The notes: a model not told the origin generated them from the letters alone. A stretch of DNA of 64,000 nucleotides from Alkalicaulis satelles (GCF_008630495.1 NZ_VWOJ01000001.1:744001-808000); one strand, 5' to 3'. Counted from the stretch's first letter, positions 44,707 to 53,223 are shown. A program made the numbers and translations.

Positions 44707-45402
44707 TCACGACGTGAAGCGGGAACCCAGCACTTTCTGCAGATGATAAAATAACTCAGGCGCCCCGATATTCATCACGTCTATCCGGATCAGGCGCCCG
44801 CCAGTCGACCTGATCCAGATATAACTGGGAAACCGCACATAACCTGCGGCCCGAATATCCCTGAAGCACAGGGGTCCACGGCGGGACAAAGGGTGGGTGA
44901 TTTCAAGCTGTTCGTCATTCCATCTGATTTTGACAAAGTAGATGGCGTAAAACTTAAGGGCTGATACCGCGCCAATCAGAATGATTACGATCCCGGCAAG
45001 GGCCATGTTCGGATCTGCCCGCAAGGGAGATTGCACAGCCTCAATCAAGGCATAGACCACCATGGCCACCCCGCCGGCAACACCAAGTGCTCCGAACAGG
45101 CCATACATCCACCCCAAATACTTATCCATGCGCGGGTGGCCAACGGCGCGCCAGCCCGCGTCGGCAGGCTCCACATCGATTAGCGCGTCCGGGTTACGCA
45201 GCAAGGTGGCCCAGATGATTACGCCGAGGGCAAGGACTGCAGTCACCAGGAATCCCAGTGAAAAGACGGTCTCCGACCACGTCAGTCCATTCTGGAGTTG
45301 CATAAAGCCAGCGATAATTCCAAGCGCTAAACAACAGCCTGCCGTGAGGAATTTCCAGCGCGCGCGAAGCCGCCGCAAGATCGAGTCGCTGTCACGGTCC
45401 AT
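44707..45402 (-). CDS. Unrecognised membrane protein with four spans and a C-terminal PH-like domain
   Basis: A 231-aa protein I do not recognise. Hydrophobic segments lie at about 18-36, 45-67, 99-121 and 135-156. Residues about 157-225 (VKIRWNDEQLEITHPLSRRG, FRDIRAAGYVRF, GRLIRIDVMNIGAPE) look like the strand-rich bacterial PH domains found on membrane proteins. The DNA is visibly less G+C rich than both neighbours and uses more A/T-ending codons (AAA, ATA, TTA), suggesting transfer. No signal peptide. It stands between guaA and a lone DUF433 gene, 14 bases from the latter's stop. Confidence 0.6.
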   Translation of the reverse strand: MDRDSDSILRRLRARWKFLTAGCCLALGIIAGFMQLQNGLTWSETVFSLGFLVTAVLALGVIIWATLLRNPDALIDVEPADAGWRAVGHPRMDKYLGWMYGLFGALGVAGGVAMVVYALIEAVQSPLRADPNMALAGIVIILIGAVSALKFYAIYFVKIRWNDEQLEITHPLSRRGPLCFRDIRAAGYVRFPSYIWIRSTGGRLIRIDVMNIGAPELFYHLQKVLGSRFTS

Positions 45403-45416
45403 AGCGGCCTCGAGCC

Positions 45417-45614
45417 TTACGCGGCCGCAAACGCAATCGCCGCCCGGATGTCATCGCGCTCCAGATAGGGCAGGTCTGCCAGCACCTCGTCATAGCTGAG
45501 GCCCGCTTCCAGCAGATCGAGCACATCACGCACGCACACCCGCATCCCCCGTATGCAGGGCCGCCCGCCGCATTGGGCAGGGTTGGTGGTGATGCGGCTG
45601 AGCAGCGTGTCCAT
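45417..45614 (-). CDS. DUF433 (VapB45-like) antitoxin-type protein, without a visible partner
   Basis: A 65-aa protein: RITTNPAQCGGRPCIRGMRV followed by VRDVLDLLEAGLSYDEVLAD and LPYLERDDIRAAIAFAA is a full DUF433 domain, an HTH-containing family. These usually pair with a DUF5615 PIN-like toxin as VapBC45-type systems. Here no such gene is present on either side: upstream is the SRPBCC promoter region, downstream the unrelated membrane protein. It may be a solitary regulator or the remnant of a pair. Confidence 0.85.
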   Translation of the reverse strand: MDTLLSRITTNPAQCGGRPCIRGMRVCVRDVLDLLEAGLSYDEVLADLPYLERDDIRAAIAFAAA

Positions 45615-45696
45615 GGCCTGACACTACTCTCGCCGGGGCGGGCGCAGCAAGCCGCATCCCGGCCAGCGTCGGTCAGCCCCCGCCTGATTTGACTCC

Positions 45697-45718
45697 TATA
45701 TAACCCATCACTTATATA
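45697..45718. promoter_or_regulatory. Inverted repeat upstream of the SRPBCC/arsR operon, probable ArsR-family operator
   Basis: TATATAA-CCCATCAC-TTATATA, a perfect 7-8-7 inverted repeat, ends 29 bases before the start of the SRPBCC gene. ArsR-type repressors bind A+T-rich imperfect dyads near the -10 element; this one contains TATATA -10-like sequences on both strands. Confidence 0.6.
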
Positions 45719-45746
45719 AGCTCCATCGAAAACAGGGGAGCGCGTC

Positions 45747-46391
45747 ATGGACATGCATATCGATATCGCCGCAGCCATCGGCGCCACGGCGCGCGAGGTG
45801 CGCGAGCTGACCCATGAGGGCCGGCCGGCGGCGGCGATTGTCGCCTCGCGCGACTATCCCACGGGGATTGAGGATTTGTGGGATGCGGTGACGTCGAAGG
45901 AACGTCTGGCGCGCTGGTTCTCGCCGGTGTCGGGCGATCTGCGTCAGGGCGGGCGGTTCCAGGTGGAGAATAACGCCGGAGGCGAGATCAGCGTGTGCGA
46001 GCCGCCGCGCCGGCTGGAGCTGACCTGGGAGTTTTCCGGCCAGGTCAGCTGGGTCAGCGTGACGCTGGAGGCCTCCGGCGAAAGCTCGGCCCGGCTGGAG
46101 CTGACCCATCTCTATGTCATCGATCCCGAATGGGAGGCGAAATACGGCCCCGGCGCGGGCGGCGTGGGCTGGGATCTGGCGCTGGCCGGTCTCGGCCTGC
46201 ACGCCAGCGGCGCCCTGACCTCACCGGTGGAGGTGAGCGGGCCGTGGTTCGCCTCGCAAAATTACCGCGATCTGGTGGACGCCTCCAGCGCGGCCTGGGC
46301 CGCCGCCCATATCGCATCGGGCGCAGACGCGGCGGAGGCGCGCGCCGCCGCAGCGCGCACCGCCGCCTTCTTCAAGGGTGAGGAGCACTAA
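45747..46391 (+). CDS. SRPBCC (AHSA1-like) family protein
   Basis: A 214-aa START-like fold protein: VASRDYPTGIEDLWDAVTSKERLARWFSPV is the N-terminal AHSA1 motif, with FQVENNAGGEISVCEPPRRL and LELTWEFSG in the sheet; the C-terminal helix is extended by an Ala-rich tail (about 180-210). Binds a hydrophobic ligand or partner; function unknown. ATG at 45747 with AGGGGAG seven bases upstream. It is the first gene of a pair with an ArsR regulator 5 bases downstream, a frequent arrangement for AHSA1 proteins. Confidence 0.9.
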   Translation: MDMHIDIAAAIGATAREVRELTHEGRPAAAIVASRDYPTGIEDLWDAVTSKERLARWFSPVSGDLRQGGRFQVENNAGGEISVCEPPRRLELTWEFSGQVSWVSVTLEASGESSARLELTHLYVIDPEWEAKYGPGAGGVGWDLALAGLGLHASGALTSPVEVSGPWFASQNYRDLVDASSAAWAAAHIASGADAAEARAAAARTAAFFKGEEH

Positions 46392-46396
46392 CCTGC

Positions 46397-46729
46397 ATGC
46401 ACGCCTTTGACGTTCTGGGCGATCCCGTCCGCCGGCGCATTCTGGAGCTGCTGGCCGAGGGTGAGCTGCGCTCGGGCGAGATCACGGACGTGATCCGCGC
46501 CGAGTTCTCCATCACCCAGGCCGCCGTCTCCCAGCATCTCAAAGTGCTGCGCGATTCCGGCTTCGCCACTTCGCGCGTGGACGGCCCAAGGCGCATCTAC
46601 CGGCTCGAGCCCGCCCCGCTGGAACAGGCCGACGCCTGGCTCTCACGCTTCCGCATCTTCTGGACCCACAAGCTGGAAGCGCTGGCGACGGAAGTGGCGC
46701 GGGGGAAGAAATCGCGGGGGGAGGATTAG
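46397..46729 (+). CDS. ArsR-family winged-helix regulator
   Basis: A 110-aa protein: FDVLGDPVRRRILELLAEGE, SGEITDVIRAEFSITQAAVSQHLKVLRDSGF and VDGPRRIYRLEPAPL form the winged helix. No metal cysteine pair (CxC) is present, so it is not an arsenic or zinc sensor of the classical sort. Pairs with the SRPBCC gene, which may bind the same ligand. Stop is two bases from that of the convergent methyltransferase gene. Confidence 0.93.
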   Translation: MHAFDVLGDPVRRRILELLAEGELRSGEITDVIRAEFSITQAAVSQHLKVLRDSGFATSRVDGPRRIYRLEPAPLEQADAWLSRFRIFWTHKLEALATEVARGKKSRGED

Positions 46730-46731
46730 GT

Positions 46732-48045
46732 TCAGGCGGCCCGCTCCATCACGCACACATAAAACCCGTCCGTGCCGGTGCGCGCTGGCGTGAGCTGCAG
46801 GGCGCCGTGTTCGCCCTCGCAGGCCGCCAGCAGCAGTGCGCCGTCTTCGGTGAGCTGGGCCGACGCGTTGAGCGCGTCCATCACCGGAACCGCGCGGAAG
46901 CCGGCATTGGCGGCGAGGAAGGCGCTGACCCGGTCGCCGTTTTCCTCGGGCAGAACCGAGCAGGTGACATAGACCATGCGCCCGCCCGGCTTGACGTATT
47001 TGGCGGCCTTGGCCAGCACCTCGTCCTGCTGGGTGATGCGGGTGGCGAGCGCCTTGTCCTTCAGGCGCCATTTGGTGTCCGGGCGACGGCGCCAGGTGCC
47101 TGATCCGGTGCAAGGCGCGTCGATGAAGACCACATCCATCTTGCCCGCCAGATCGCCCAGCGCCTCGGCCTCCTTGCCGGTGCGCACCTGCACATTGCGC
47201 ACGCCCGCGCGCTCCAGGCGCGGCCAGATGGCGCGCAGGCGACGCCAGTCATAATCCCAGGCGTAGAGCTGGCCGGTATTGTTCATCAGCGCTGACAGGG
47301 CGAGCGTCTTGCCCCCCGCCCCGGCGCAAAAGTCCAGCACCTGCAGCCCTTGCGACGGAGCGGCGGCGAGCGCGGCGATCTGGCTGCCCAGATCCTGCAC
47401 CTCCACCCAGCCCTTGCCATAGGCGGGGATGGCGTCGGCGGGCGGCGCCTTGGCGCGCGGATCGGCGGCGGCGATGCGGATGGCGGTGGTGACCAGGGCG
47501 GACGGGTCGGCGTTCAGCTTGGCGCGCACCGCAGCGAGCGCCTTTTCAGGATCGGATTTGAGCGTATTGATGCGCAAATCCACCGGCGCGCGCGAGGCCA
47601 TGGCCGCGCCCTCGGCCGCCGCATCAGCGCCGAAACCGCGCTCGAAGCTCGCCGCCAGCCAGTCCGGGATTTCGGCGCGCGCATGCAAGGGCGCGTCCTC
47701 GGTAAGGGCGGAGGTCATACCGGCGCGCTCGGCGTCCGTGAGGGGTTCAGGCGCGTGTTCATCGCCCTCGAAGATCGCGGCCACGGCGTCAGGGCCCGTC
47801 TCCCACTCATGGGCCAGCGTGCCCAGCGCCAGTGCGCGCGGCGCGTCATCGCCCATGAGATGGCTCACCGAGGCCTTGCGGCGCAAGCTATCCAGCACCA
47901 GGCCGGAAATCCACGCCCGGTCGCCCGAGCCGGCATAGCGGTTGGCCTTGCCCCAGTCGCGCACCGCTTCCTTCACCGGCTGATGCCGGTTGAGGACCAT
48001 GTCCAGCACCTCGATGGCCGCGGCGATACGTCCGGCGTCACGCAT
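46732..48045 (-). CDS. rsmB: RsmB/NOP2-type rRNA (cytosine-5) methyltransferase
   Basis: A 437-aa protein: an N-terminal NusB-like helical domain (about 1-130) and an AdoMet methyltransferase domain with VLDFCAGAGGKTLALSALM (AdoMet), VFIDAPCTGSGTWRRRPDTK (motif IV, PC) and VYVTCSVLPEENG (motif VI, catalytic Cys of TCS). Likely acts on 16S rRNA, but the exact cytosine (m5C967 in E. coli RsmB) is not certain; no fmt/rsmB neighbourhood is seen. ATG at 48043-48045 chosen at MRDAGRIAAAIEVLD; a longer frame is not conserved. Confidence 0.9.
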   Translation of the reverse strand: MRDAGRIAAAIEVLDMVLNRHQPVKEAVRDWGKANRYAGSGDRAWISGLVLDSLRRKASVSHLMGDDAPRALALGTLAHEWETGPDAVAAIFEGDEHAPEPLTDAERAGMTSALTEDAPLHARAEIPDWLAASFERGFGADAAAEGAAMASRAPVDLRINTLKSDPEKALAAVRAKLNADPSALVTTAIRIAAADPRAKAPPADAIPAYGKGWVEVQDLGSQIAALAAAPSQGLQVLDFCAGAGGKTLALSALMNNTGQLYAWDYDWRRLRAIWPRLERAGVRNVQVRTGKEAEALGDLAGKMDVVFIDAPCTGSGTWRRRPDTKWRLKDKALATRITQQDEVLAKAAKYVKPGGRMVYVTCSVLPEENGDRVSAFLAANAGFRAVPVMDALNASAQLTEDGALLLAACEGEHGALQLTPARTGTDGFYVCVMERAA

Positions 48046-48133
48046 GGGAAGAGGCTCCGTTCTGGCGGGCAAGGGGCGCGCGAGCGGTGTCATACCGCCC
48101 CGCCCGCTCCCGCACCACGCCAGCGCGCACACT

Positions 48134-49726
48134 TTAGCCCAGCAGGGCTTCCAGCGTCTCCAGCCGGTCGGCCTCGGCGGCGGGCTTGTCCCAGCGTATG
48201 CGCTTGATGCGGGGAAAGCGCATGGCGACGCCAGACTTGTGGCGCGCAGAGCGGTTCAGCCCCTCGAACGCGATCTCCAGCACCAGGCCCTGACCGGGCC
48301 CCGCCCGCACCGCGCGCACCGGGCCGAAGCGCTCTGTGGCATTGGCGCGCACATAGGCGTCAAGCTGTTTGAGCTCGGCGTCGGTGAAGCCGAAATAGGC
48401 CTTTCCCACCGGGGTCAGCGCCTCGCCGCCGTCTTCCCGGCGCCAGACGCCGAAGGTGAAGTCTGAATAGAGCCCGGACCGCTTGCCATGGCCGCGCTGG
48501 GCATACATCAGCACCGCATCGATGGTGAAGGGCTCGCGCTTCCACTTGAACCATTCCCCGCGCGGGCGTCCGGGCAGATAGGGGCTCGCCAGGCGCTTGA
48601 TCATCACCCCCTCGGCGTGGGCATGGGGCGGATCGGCGCGCAGCGCGTCCAGCGCCTCCCAGCTGTCAAACGCGATCACCTCGGAGAGGTCGAGGCGCTC
48701 AGGGTCCATCGGCGCGATGAACTCAGTCAGGCGCGCGCGCCGCTCGGCCAGGGACCGCGCGCGCAGATCGGCGTCGCCCGCCACCAGCAAATCATAGGCC
48801 CGGATGAAGGCGGGATGGCGCGTCATCTGGGCCTTGGAGACGGTCTTGCGGTTCAGCCTCTGCTGCAAATCGCTGAAGGGCGCAGGCGCGCCGCCGGCTG
48901 CGCGCACCAGCAGCTCGCCGTCCAGCGCGCCTTCAAAATCCAGCGCCGCGATCACGTCGGGGAAGGCGTGGGAGATATCATCGCCGGTGCGCGTATAGAG
49001 CCGGCGCACGCCCGCCTCGCTGACCGCCTGCACCCGAACCCCGTCCCATTTCCATTCGGCCTGCATGTCGGACGGCGCCAGCGCGTCGAGATCACGCGGC
49101 GCCACGCCATGGGAGAGCATGACCGGGCGGAAGGGAGCGCGCGCGGCGCTTACGGGCTTGTCCGCCCGCCCCTCCAGCCAGGCGAACAGGGCCTCATAGG
49201 GCGGGCTCAGCCCGTGCCACAGCGCCTCGATCTCATGGACATGCACGCCGCCAAATTCGGCCAGCGCAGTCTTGGCCAGGCGCGCCGAGACGCCCACGCG
49301 CAAGCCGCCCGTCACCAGCTTCAACAGCGCCCAGCGTCCCGCCGGGTCCAGCGCATCCAGCCAGGCCTCGATCAGGCCCGGCGCGCTGGCGCGGGTGGCG
49401 CTCTGCAGCCCCTCGATCACCTCGGCCAGGTCCGGCTCCCGGTTGGCGCCGGGCCGCACCGGCCAGATCAGCGCCGTGGTCTCGGCCAGATCGCCGACAA
49501 AATCATAGGACAGCGCAAACAGCACCGGGTCGCTGCGCTGCGACGCCAGCTCGCGGATCACCCCGGCCTTGACCGATTTGAACGACAGCGCTCCGGTCAG
49601 CGCCGCCAGCGCCAGCCCGCGTTCAGGGTCAGGCGTATCGGCAAAATGCGCGCGCAGCAGGGCCAGCTTGCCCGTGCGCTGCGGGGTGAAGGCCAGCCTG
49701 TCCAGTAATCGCGCAAACCGCTCCAT
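48134..49726 (-). CDS. ATP-dependent DNA ligase (LigB/C-like bacterial type)
   Basis: A 530-aa ligase: N-terminal helical DNA-binding domain (about 1-200), adenylation domain with the lysine K226 in QAEWKWDGVRVQ (KxDG), RTGDDISHAFPD, EGVMIKR and WFKWKREPF (motifs III-V), and an OB domain with LVLEIAFEGL. Such ligases are repair accessories, as the essential replicative ligase is NAD-dependent. In many alphaproteobacteria this gene sits with a metallo-beta-lactamase exonuclease, an Lhr helicase and a phosphoesterase; none of these is here. No PE or polymerase domains, so not LigD. Confidence 0.93.
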   Translation of the reverse strand: MERFARLLDRLAFTPQRTGKLALLRAHFADTPDPERGLALAALTGALSFKSVKAGVIRELASQRSDPVLFALSYDFVGDLAETTALIWPVRPGANREPDLAEVIEGLQSATRASAPGLIEAWLDALDPAGRWALLKLVTGGLRVGVSARLAKTALAEFGGVHVHEIEALWHGLSPPYEALFAWLEGRADKPVSAARAPFRPVMLSHGVAPRDLDALAPSDMQAEWKWDGVRVQAVSEAGVRRLYTRTGDDISHAFPDVIAALDFEGALDGELLVRAAGGAPAPFSDLQQRLNRKTVSKAQMTRHPAFIRAYDLLVAGDADLRARSLAERRARLTEFIAPMDPERLDLSEVIAFDSWEALDALRADPPHAHAEGVMIKRLASPYLPGRPRGEWFKWKREPFTIDAVLMYAQRGHGKRSGLYSDFTFGVWRREDGGEALTPVGKAYFGFTDAELKQLDAYVRANATERFGPVRAVRAGPGQGLVLEIAFEGLNRSARHKSGVAMRFPRIKRIRWDKPAAEADRLETLEALLG

Positions 49727-49792
49727 GGAGAGGGATATAGCGCGGCGCGCAGCCGGTTTCCGCCCTGGATGCGCACGCAGCGGCGTCCGGCC

Positions 49793-50464
49793 TCATCGAA
49801 AATCGCTGATCTCTTCCAGCAGCTTCTTGCGGGCTGCATGAACGGGATAGGCCGCATCCGGCGCAGGATAGCCCGTAACGATCAGCATGACCGGCTTTTC
49901 GCTGGCGGGACGCTCGCAGATTTCGCTGAGAAAGCCCATCGGGTTGGGCGTGTGGGTCAGGGTTGCGAGCCCCGCCTGGTGCAGGCTGGCCAGCAACAGG
50001 CCGCAAGCGATGCCGACGCTTTCGGTGACGTAGTAATTCTTCCGGTCATCGCCCGGCTTCGGCCCGCCGCGCTTCTGGCCGAACACGGCGATGATCCAGG
50101 GCGCGGTTTCCAGAAACGGCTTGGAGGCATCCGTGCCCAGCGGCGCCAGCGCCTCCAGCCACTCCGCGCCCGCCTTGCCGGCATAGAAGGCGCGCTCCTC
50201 CGCCTCGGCGGCCTCGCGCAGGCGCGTGCGCAGCGGGCCGCGCCCCAGCACGGTGAAGTGCCAGGGCTGGTGATTGGCGCCATTGGGCGCGGTCCCGGCG
50301 GTCAGGATCGCCGTCTCGATAATGGCGCGCGGCACGGGCCGGTCAGAGAAGTCACGGATCGTGCGCCGGGTGCGCATGGCCTCATGAAAGGCTTGCGCAC
50401 GCGCCTGCATCTCGGCTTCGGGCAAGACCTCAAATGCGAGCGGAACCATCTCCGGCGCGCTCAT
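49793..50464 (-). CDS. Nitroreductase-family flavoprotein (iodotyrosine deiodinase-like)
   Basis: A 223-aa FMN protein: MRTRRTIRDFSDRPVPRAII (FMN phosphate), TAPNGANHQPWHFTVL, NYYVTESVGIACGLLLASLH and GLATLTHTPNPMGFL. This pattern is close to the IYD/deiodinase-like and BluB branch of nitroreductases. Substrate unknown. It directly follows tdh (1-base gap), so the two are co-transcribed; no functional link is evident. Confidence 0.88.
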   Translation of the reverse strand: MSAPEMVPLAFEVLPEAEMQARAQAFHEAMRTRRTIRDFSDRPVPRAIIETAILTAGTAPNGANHQPWHFTVLGRGPLRTRLREAAEAEERAFYAGKAGAEWLEALAPLGTDASKPFLETAPWIIAVFGQKRGGPKPGDDRKNYYVTESVGIACGLLLASLHQAGLATLTHTPNPMGFLSEICERPASEKPVMLIVTGYPAPDAAYPVHAARKKLLEEISDFR

Positions 50465-50465
50465 C

Positions 50466-51512
50466 TCACACGCCCCGCCAGTCCAGGATCACCTTGCCGG
50501 CCTTGCCTGACAGCATGGCGTCGAAGCCGGTCTGGAACTCTTTTGCGGGCAGGCGGTGGGTGATGAGTTTCGAAACGTCGAGGCCCGACTGCAGCATGGC
50601 CAGCATTTTGTGCCAGGTCTCGAACATCTCGCGCCCATAGACGCCCTTGAAGGTGATGGCGCGCATGATCAGCGAGCCCATGTCCAGCGTGAAGGGCTTG
50701 GCCGGCAGGCCCAGCATGGCGATCTTGCCGCCCATCACCATGTGCGCGACCATCTGGTGGAAGGCGGGCTCGGCGCCGCTCATCTCCAGGCCCACATCAA
50801 AGCCTTCGCTCATGTTCAGCCGCGCCATGACATCGCGCAGGTCTTCGCGTGCGGTGTTGACCGGCGTGGCTGTAGGGCAGACCTGCTCCAGCAGCGCCAG
50901 ACGGTCGGGATTGATGTCGGTCACCACCACATGGCGCGCGCCGCAATGGCGCGCCACGGCCGCCGCCATGATGCCAATGGGCCCGGCGCCGGTGATCAGC
51001 ACGTCCTCGCCCACCAGATCAAACGCCGTGGCGGTGTGCACCGCATTGCCCAGCGGATCCAGGAAGGCGGCCTGCTCCATGGAGACCTCGTCGGGCAGCG
51101 GCACCACATTGAAGGCCGGGATGCGCAGATACTCGGCGAACGCGCCGGGCATGTTCACCCCGATGCCCATGGTGTCGGGGTCCAGATGGAAGCGTCCGGC
51201 GCGCACCGCGCGCGATTTCTCGCCCACCACATGGCCCTCGCCCGACACGCGCATGCCCGGCTTCACCCGGGTCACGTCGCGGCCCACCGCCTCGATCACG
51301 CCGCCGAACTCATGGCCCACCACCATGGGCACGGGCACGTTCTTCTGCGCCCACTCATCGTATTTGTAGATATGCACGTCAGTGCCGCAAATGGCGGTCA
51401 TATGCACCCGGATCAGCACGTCATCCGGGCCGATGTCAGGGCGCTCGACCTCCTGCATCCACAGGCCGGTCTCCGGCTTGGCCTTCACAAGGGCGGTCAT
51501 GGTCGCGGACAT
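50466..51512 (-). CDS. tdh: L-threonine 3-dehydrogenase lacking the structural-zinc cysteines
   Basis: A 348-aa medium-chain dehydrogenase. Catalytic zinc residues C42 (AICGTDVHIYKYDEW), H67 and E68 (VGHEFGG) are present, as are VLITGAGPIGIMAAAVARHC (NAD) and KGVYGREMFETWHKM, diagnostic of threonine dehydrogenase. In E. coli the lobe after SGEGH binds a second zinc with four cysteines; here residues about 94-112 read HVVGEKSRAVRAGRFHLDP with none. Makes 2-amino-3-ketobutyrate, the substrate of KBL encoded 5 kb away. ATG at 51510-51512 with GGAGG seven bases upstream; ATG 51500 is an alternative. Confidence 0.94.
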   Translation of the reverse strand: MSATMTALVKAKPETGLWMQEVERPDIGPDDVLIRVHMTAICGTDVHIYKYDEWAQKNVPVPMVVGHEFGGVIEAVGRDVTRVKPGMRVSGEGHVVGEKSRAVRAGRFHLDPDTMGIGVNMPGAFAEYLRIPAFNVVPLPDEVSMEQAAFLDPLGNAVHTATAFDLVGEDVLITGAGPIGIMAAAVARHCGARHVVVTDINPDRLALLEQVCPTATPVNTAREDLRDVMARLNMSEGFDVGLEMSGAEPAFHQMVAHMVMGGKIAMLGLPAKPFTLDMGSLIMRAITFKGVYGREMFETWHKMLAMLQSGLDVSKLITHRLPAKEFQTGFDAMLSGKAGKVILDWRGV

Positions 51513-51681
51513 GGGGGGAGCCTCCAGACAGGAATTGCACTCTCTGGCGCCGGTATCTAGCGCACTTGGCTCTCGCGCGCGACGGGGCGTGGCTGAATCC
51601 TGCGATGTAACAAAACTGTCGGCGAGCCGGTGTATGCCCTTACCCGTCCCGAACCCGTCGGCCGTTTGAGGAAATCCTGCC

Positions 51682-53109
51682 ATGACGCGCTTTCTGCTCG
51701 CCGCTCTCGCCGTGCTGGGCCTGTCCCTGCCCGCCCTGGCGCAAGACAATCTCGCCCAGCTGCGCCCTGCGCCCACCCCTATCACCGACGCGCCGCGCGC
51801 GCCGGGCGCGCCCTTCCTGCCGGGCGGCGCGGCCGACCGCATCACGCTGGCGCCCGGCGCTGACGCCTCGCGCGCCATGGCGGTGAGCTTCCGCACCCAT
51901 GCCGACCAGACCGAGACCCGAGCCGAGATCGGCCGCGTGCTCGACGGACCCACGAGCGCTGCGGACGTGCGCGCCCTGACCGGCGAGAGCCGCATTGTCG
52001 CCGACGCCGACGGCGCGGCGCGCTATCACCATGTGCGCTTTGATGATCTGGAGCCGGCCACACGCTATGTCTACCGCGTGCGCGGGCTGGAGGGCTGGAG
52101 CCCCTGGCTGCCCTTCGTGACCGCCTCGGATGCATTCGCGCCCACGCGCCTGATCTATCTGGGCGATGCGCAGAACCGCATCGGCGATGTGGCCACGCGC
52201 GTCATCGCCGAGGCGCTGACCCGCCCCCATGACATGGTCCTGCACGCCGGCGATCTGGTCGCCTCGCGCCTGGAGATCGCCCATGACGACGAATGGGCCC
52301 AGTGGCACGCCGCGGGCGGGCTCAATTACGCCATGCGTCCCCAGGTTCCGGCTGCGGGCAATCATGAATTCGTGAAGATCGATCTGGAAGACGGCTCGGA
52401 AACCCGCGTGCTGACGCCTCACTTCCCGGCCCTGTTCCCGGTCCCGGCCAATGGCGCGGACGGCCTGCCCGACACCACTTTCGTGACCGATTATCAGGGC
52501 GTGCGCATCATCACGCTGGACACCACCTCCGCCGTTGAACTGGGCGGGCTGGAGACCCAGACACGCTGGCTGGAAGAGGTGCTCACCGATAATCCGGCGC
52601 GCTGGACCATCGCCCTGTTCCATCATCCGGTGATCACGTGTGCGCGCCCGGAGAACACCGAGTTCCTGATGGAGCACTGGACGCCGCTGTTCGAGGCCCA
52701 TGGCGTGGATCTGGTCCTGCAGGGCCATGACCATTGCTATGCCCGCTACAGCGAATGGCGCCTGCCCGCCGGGCCGGAGCGCGAGGCCGCCCAGCAGGCT
52801 CTGGCCGGTCCGGTCTATCTGGTCAGCGTGTCGGGCTACAAGATGTACGCCCTCAATGACCGCGCAGCGCACGAATCCGACCGATATGGCGCCGACACCC
52901 AGACCTTCCAGCTCATCGATATCAGCCATGACCGGCTGGTGTTCGAGACCTGGACGCCCACCGGCGGGCTCTATGACGCCTTCGCCCTGGAGCGCCGCGA
53001 GGACGGGCGCAACCGCCTCGTGGAAGACCCGCGCGAGCGCAGCCCCTTGCGCGTGTGCTACGGCGATACCGGTCCCGATGGCGGCCCCTGCCATGGCAGC
53101 GAGAAATAG
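51682..53109 (+). CDS. Exported purple-acid-phosphatase-like metallophosphoesterase
   Basis: A 475-aa protein with a Sec signal (MTRFLLAALAVLGLSLPALA, cleavage near 20). A fibronectin-like N-terminal domain (about 45-150: AMAVSFRTHADQTETRAEIG, YVYRVRGLEGWSPW) is followed by the phosphoesterase: LIYLGDAQN, MVLHAGDL, AAGNHEF, LFHHPVITC and LQGHDHCYAR give the two-metal site. Members hydrolyse phosphomonoesters in the periplasm. Single gene; upstream 170 bases include its promoter and that of tdh. No Pho box was identified. Confidence 0.93.
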   Translation: MTRFLLAALAVLGLSLPALAQDNLAQLRPAPTPITDAPRAPGAPFLPGGAADRITLAPGADASRAMAVSFRTHADQTETRAEIGRVLDGPTSAADVRALTGESRIVADADGAARYHHVRFDDLEPATRYVYRVRGLEGWSPWLPFVTASDAFAPTRLIYLGDAQNRIGDVATRVIAEALTRPHDMVLHAGDLVASRLEIAHDDEWAQWHAAGGLNYAMRPQVPAAGNHEFVKIDLEDGSETRVLTPHFPALFPVPANGADGLPDTTFVTDYQGVRIITLDTTSAVELGGLETQTRWLEEVLTDNPARWTIALFHHPVITCARPENTEFLMEHWTPLFEAHGVDLVLQGHDHCYARYSEWRLPAGPEREAAQQALAGPVYLVSVSGYKMYALNDRAAHESDRYGADTQTFQLIDISHDRLVFETWTPTGGLYDAFALERREDGRNRLVEDPRERSPLRVCYGDTGPDGGPCHGSEK

Positions 53110-53199
53110 CCGCTGTCCCGTCTGACCCGCTGCGGCTTGGCCATGCCTGGCCAGGCGCGCTATAGTTTCCCCGTATTGGAGGTCGGGGGGATTAGCATC

Positions 53200-53223
53200 A
53201 TGACCGTCAAAGGTGCGTCATGA
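53200..53223 (+). CDS. Seven-codon leader ORF overlapping the start of the next gene
   Basis: ATG ACC GTC AAA GGT GCG TCA TGA, preceded by GGAGGTCGGGGGG. Its TGA overlaps the ATG of the following membrane-protein gene (ATGA at 53220-53223). The strong ribosome site belongs to this short frame rather than to the next start, so it could deliver ribosomes by reinitiation. No evidence of a peptide function. Confidence 0.45.
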   Translation: MTVKGAS

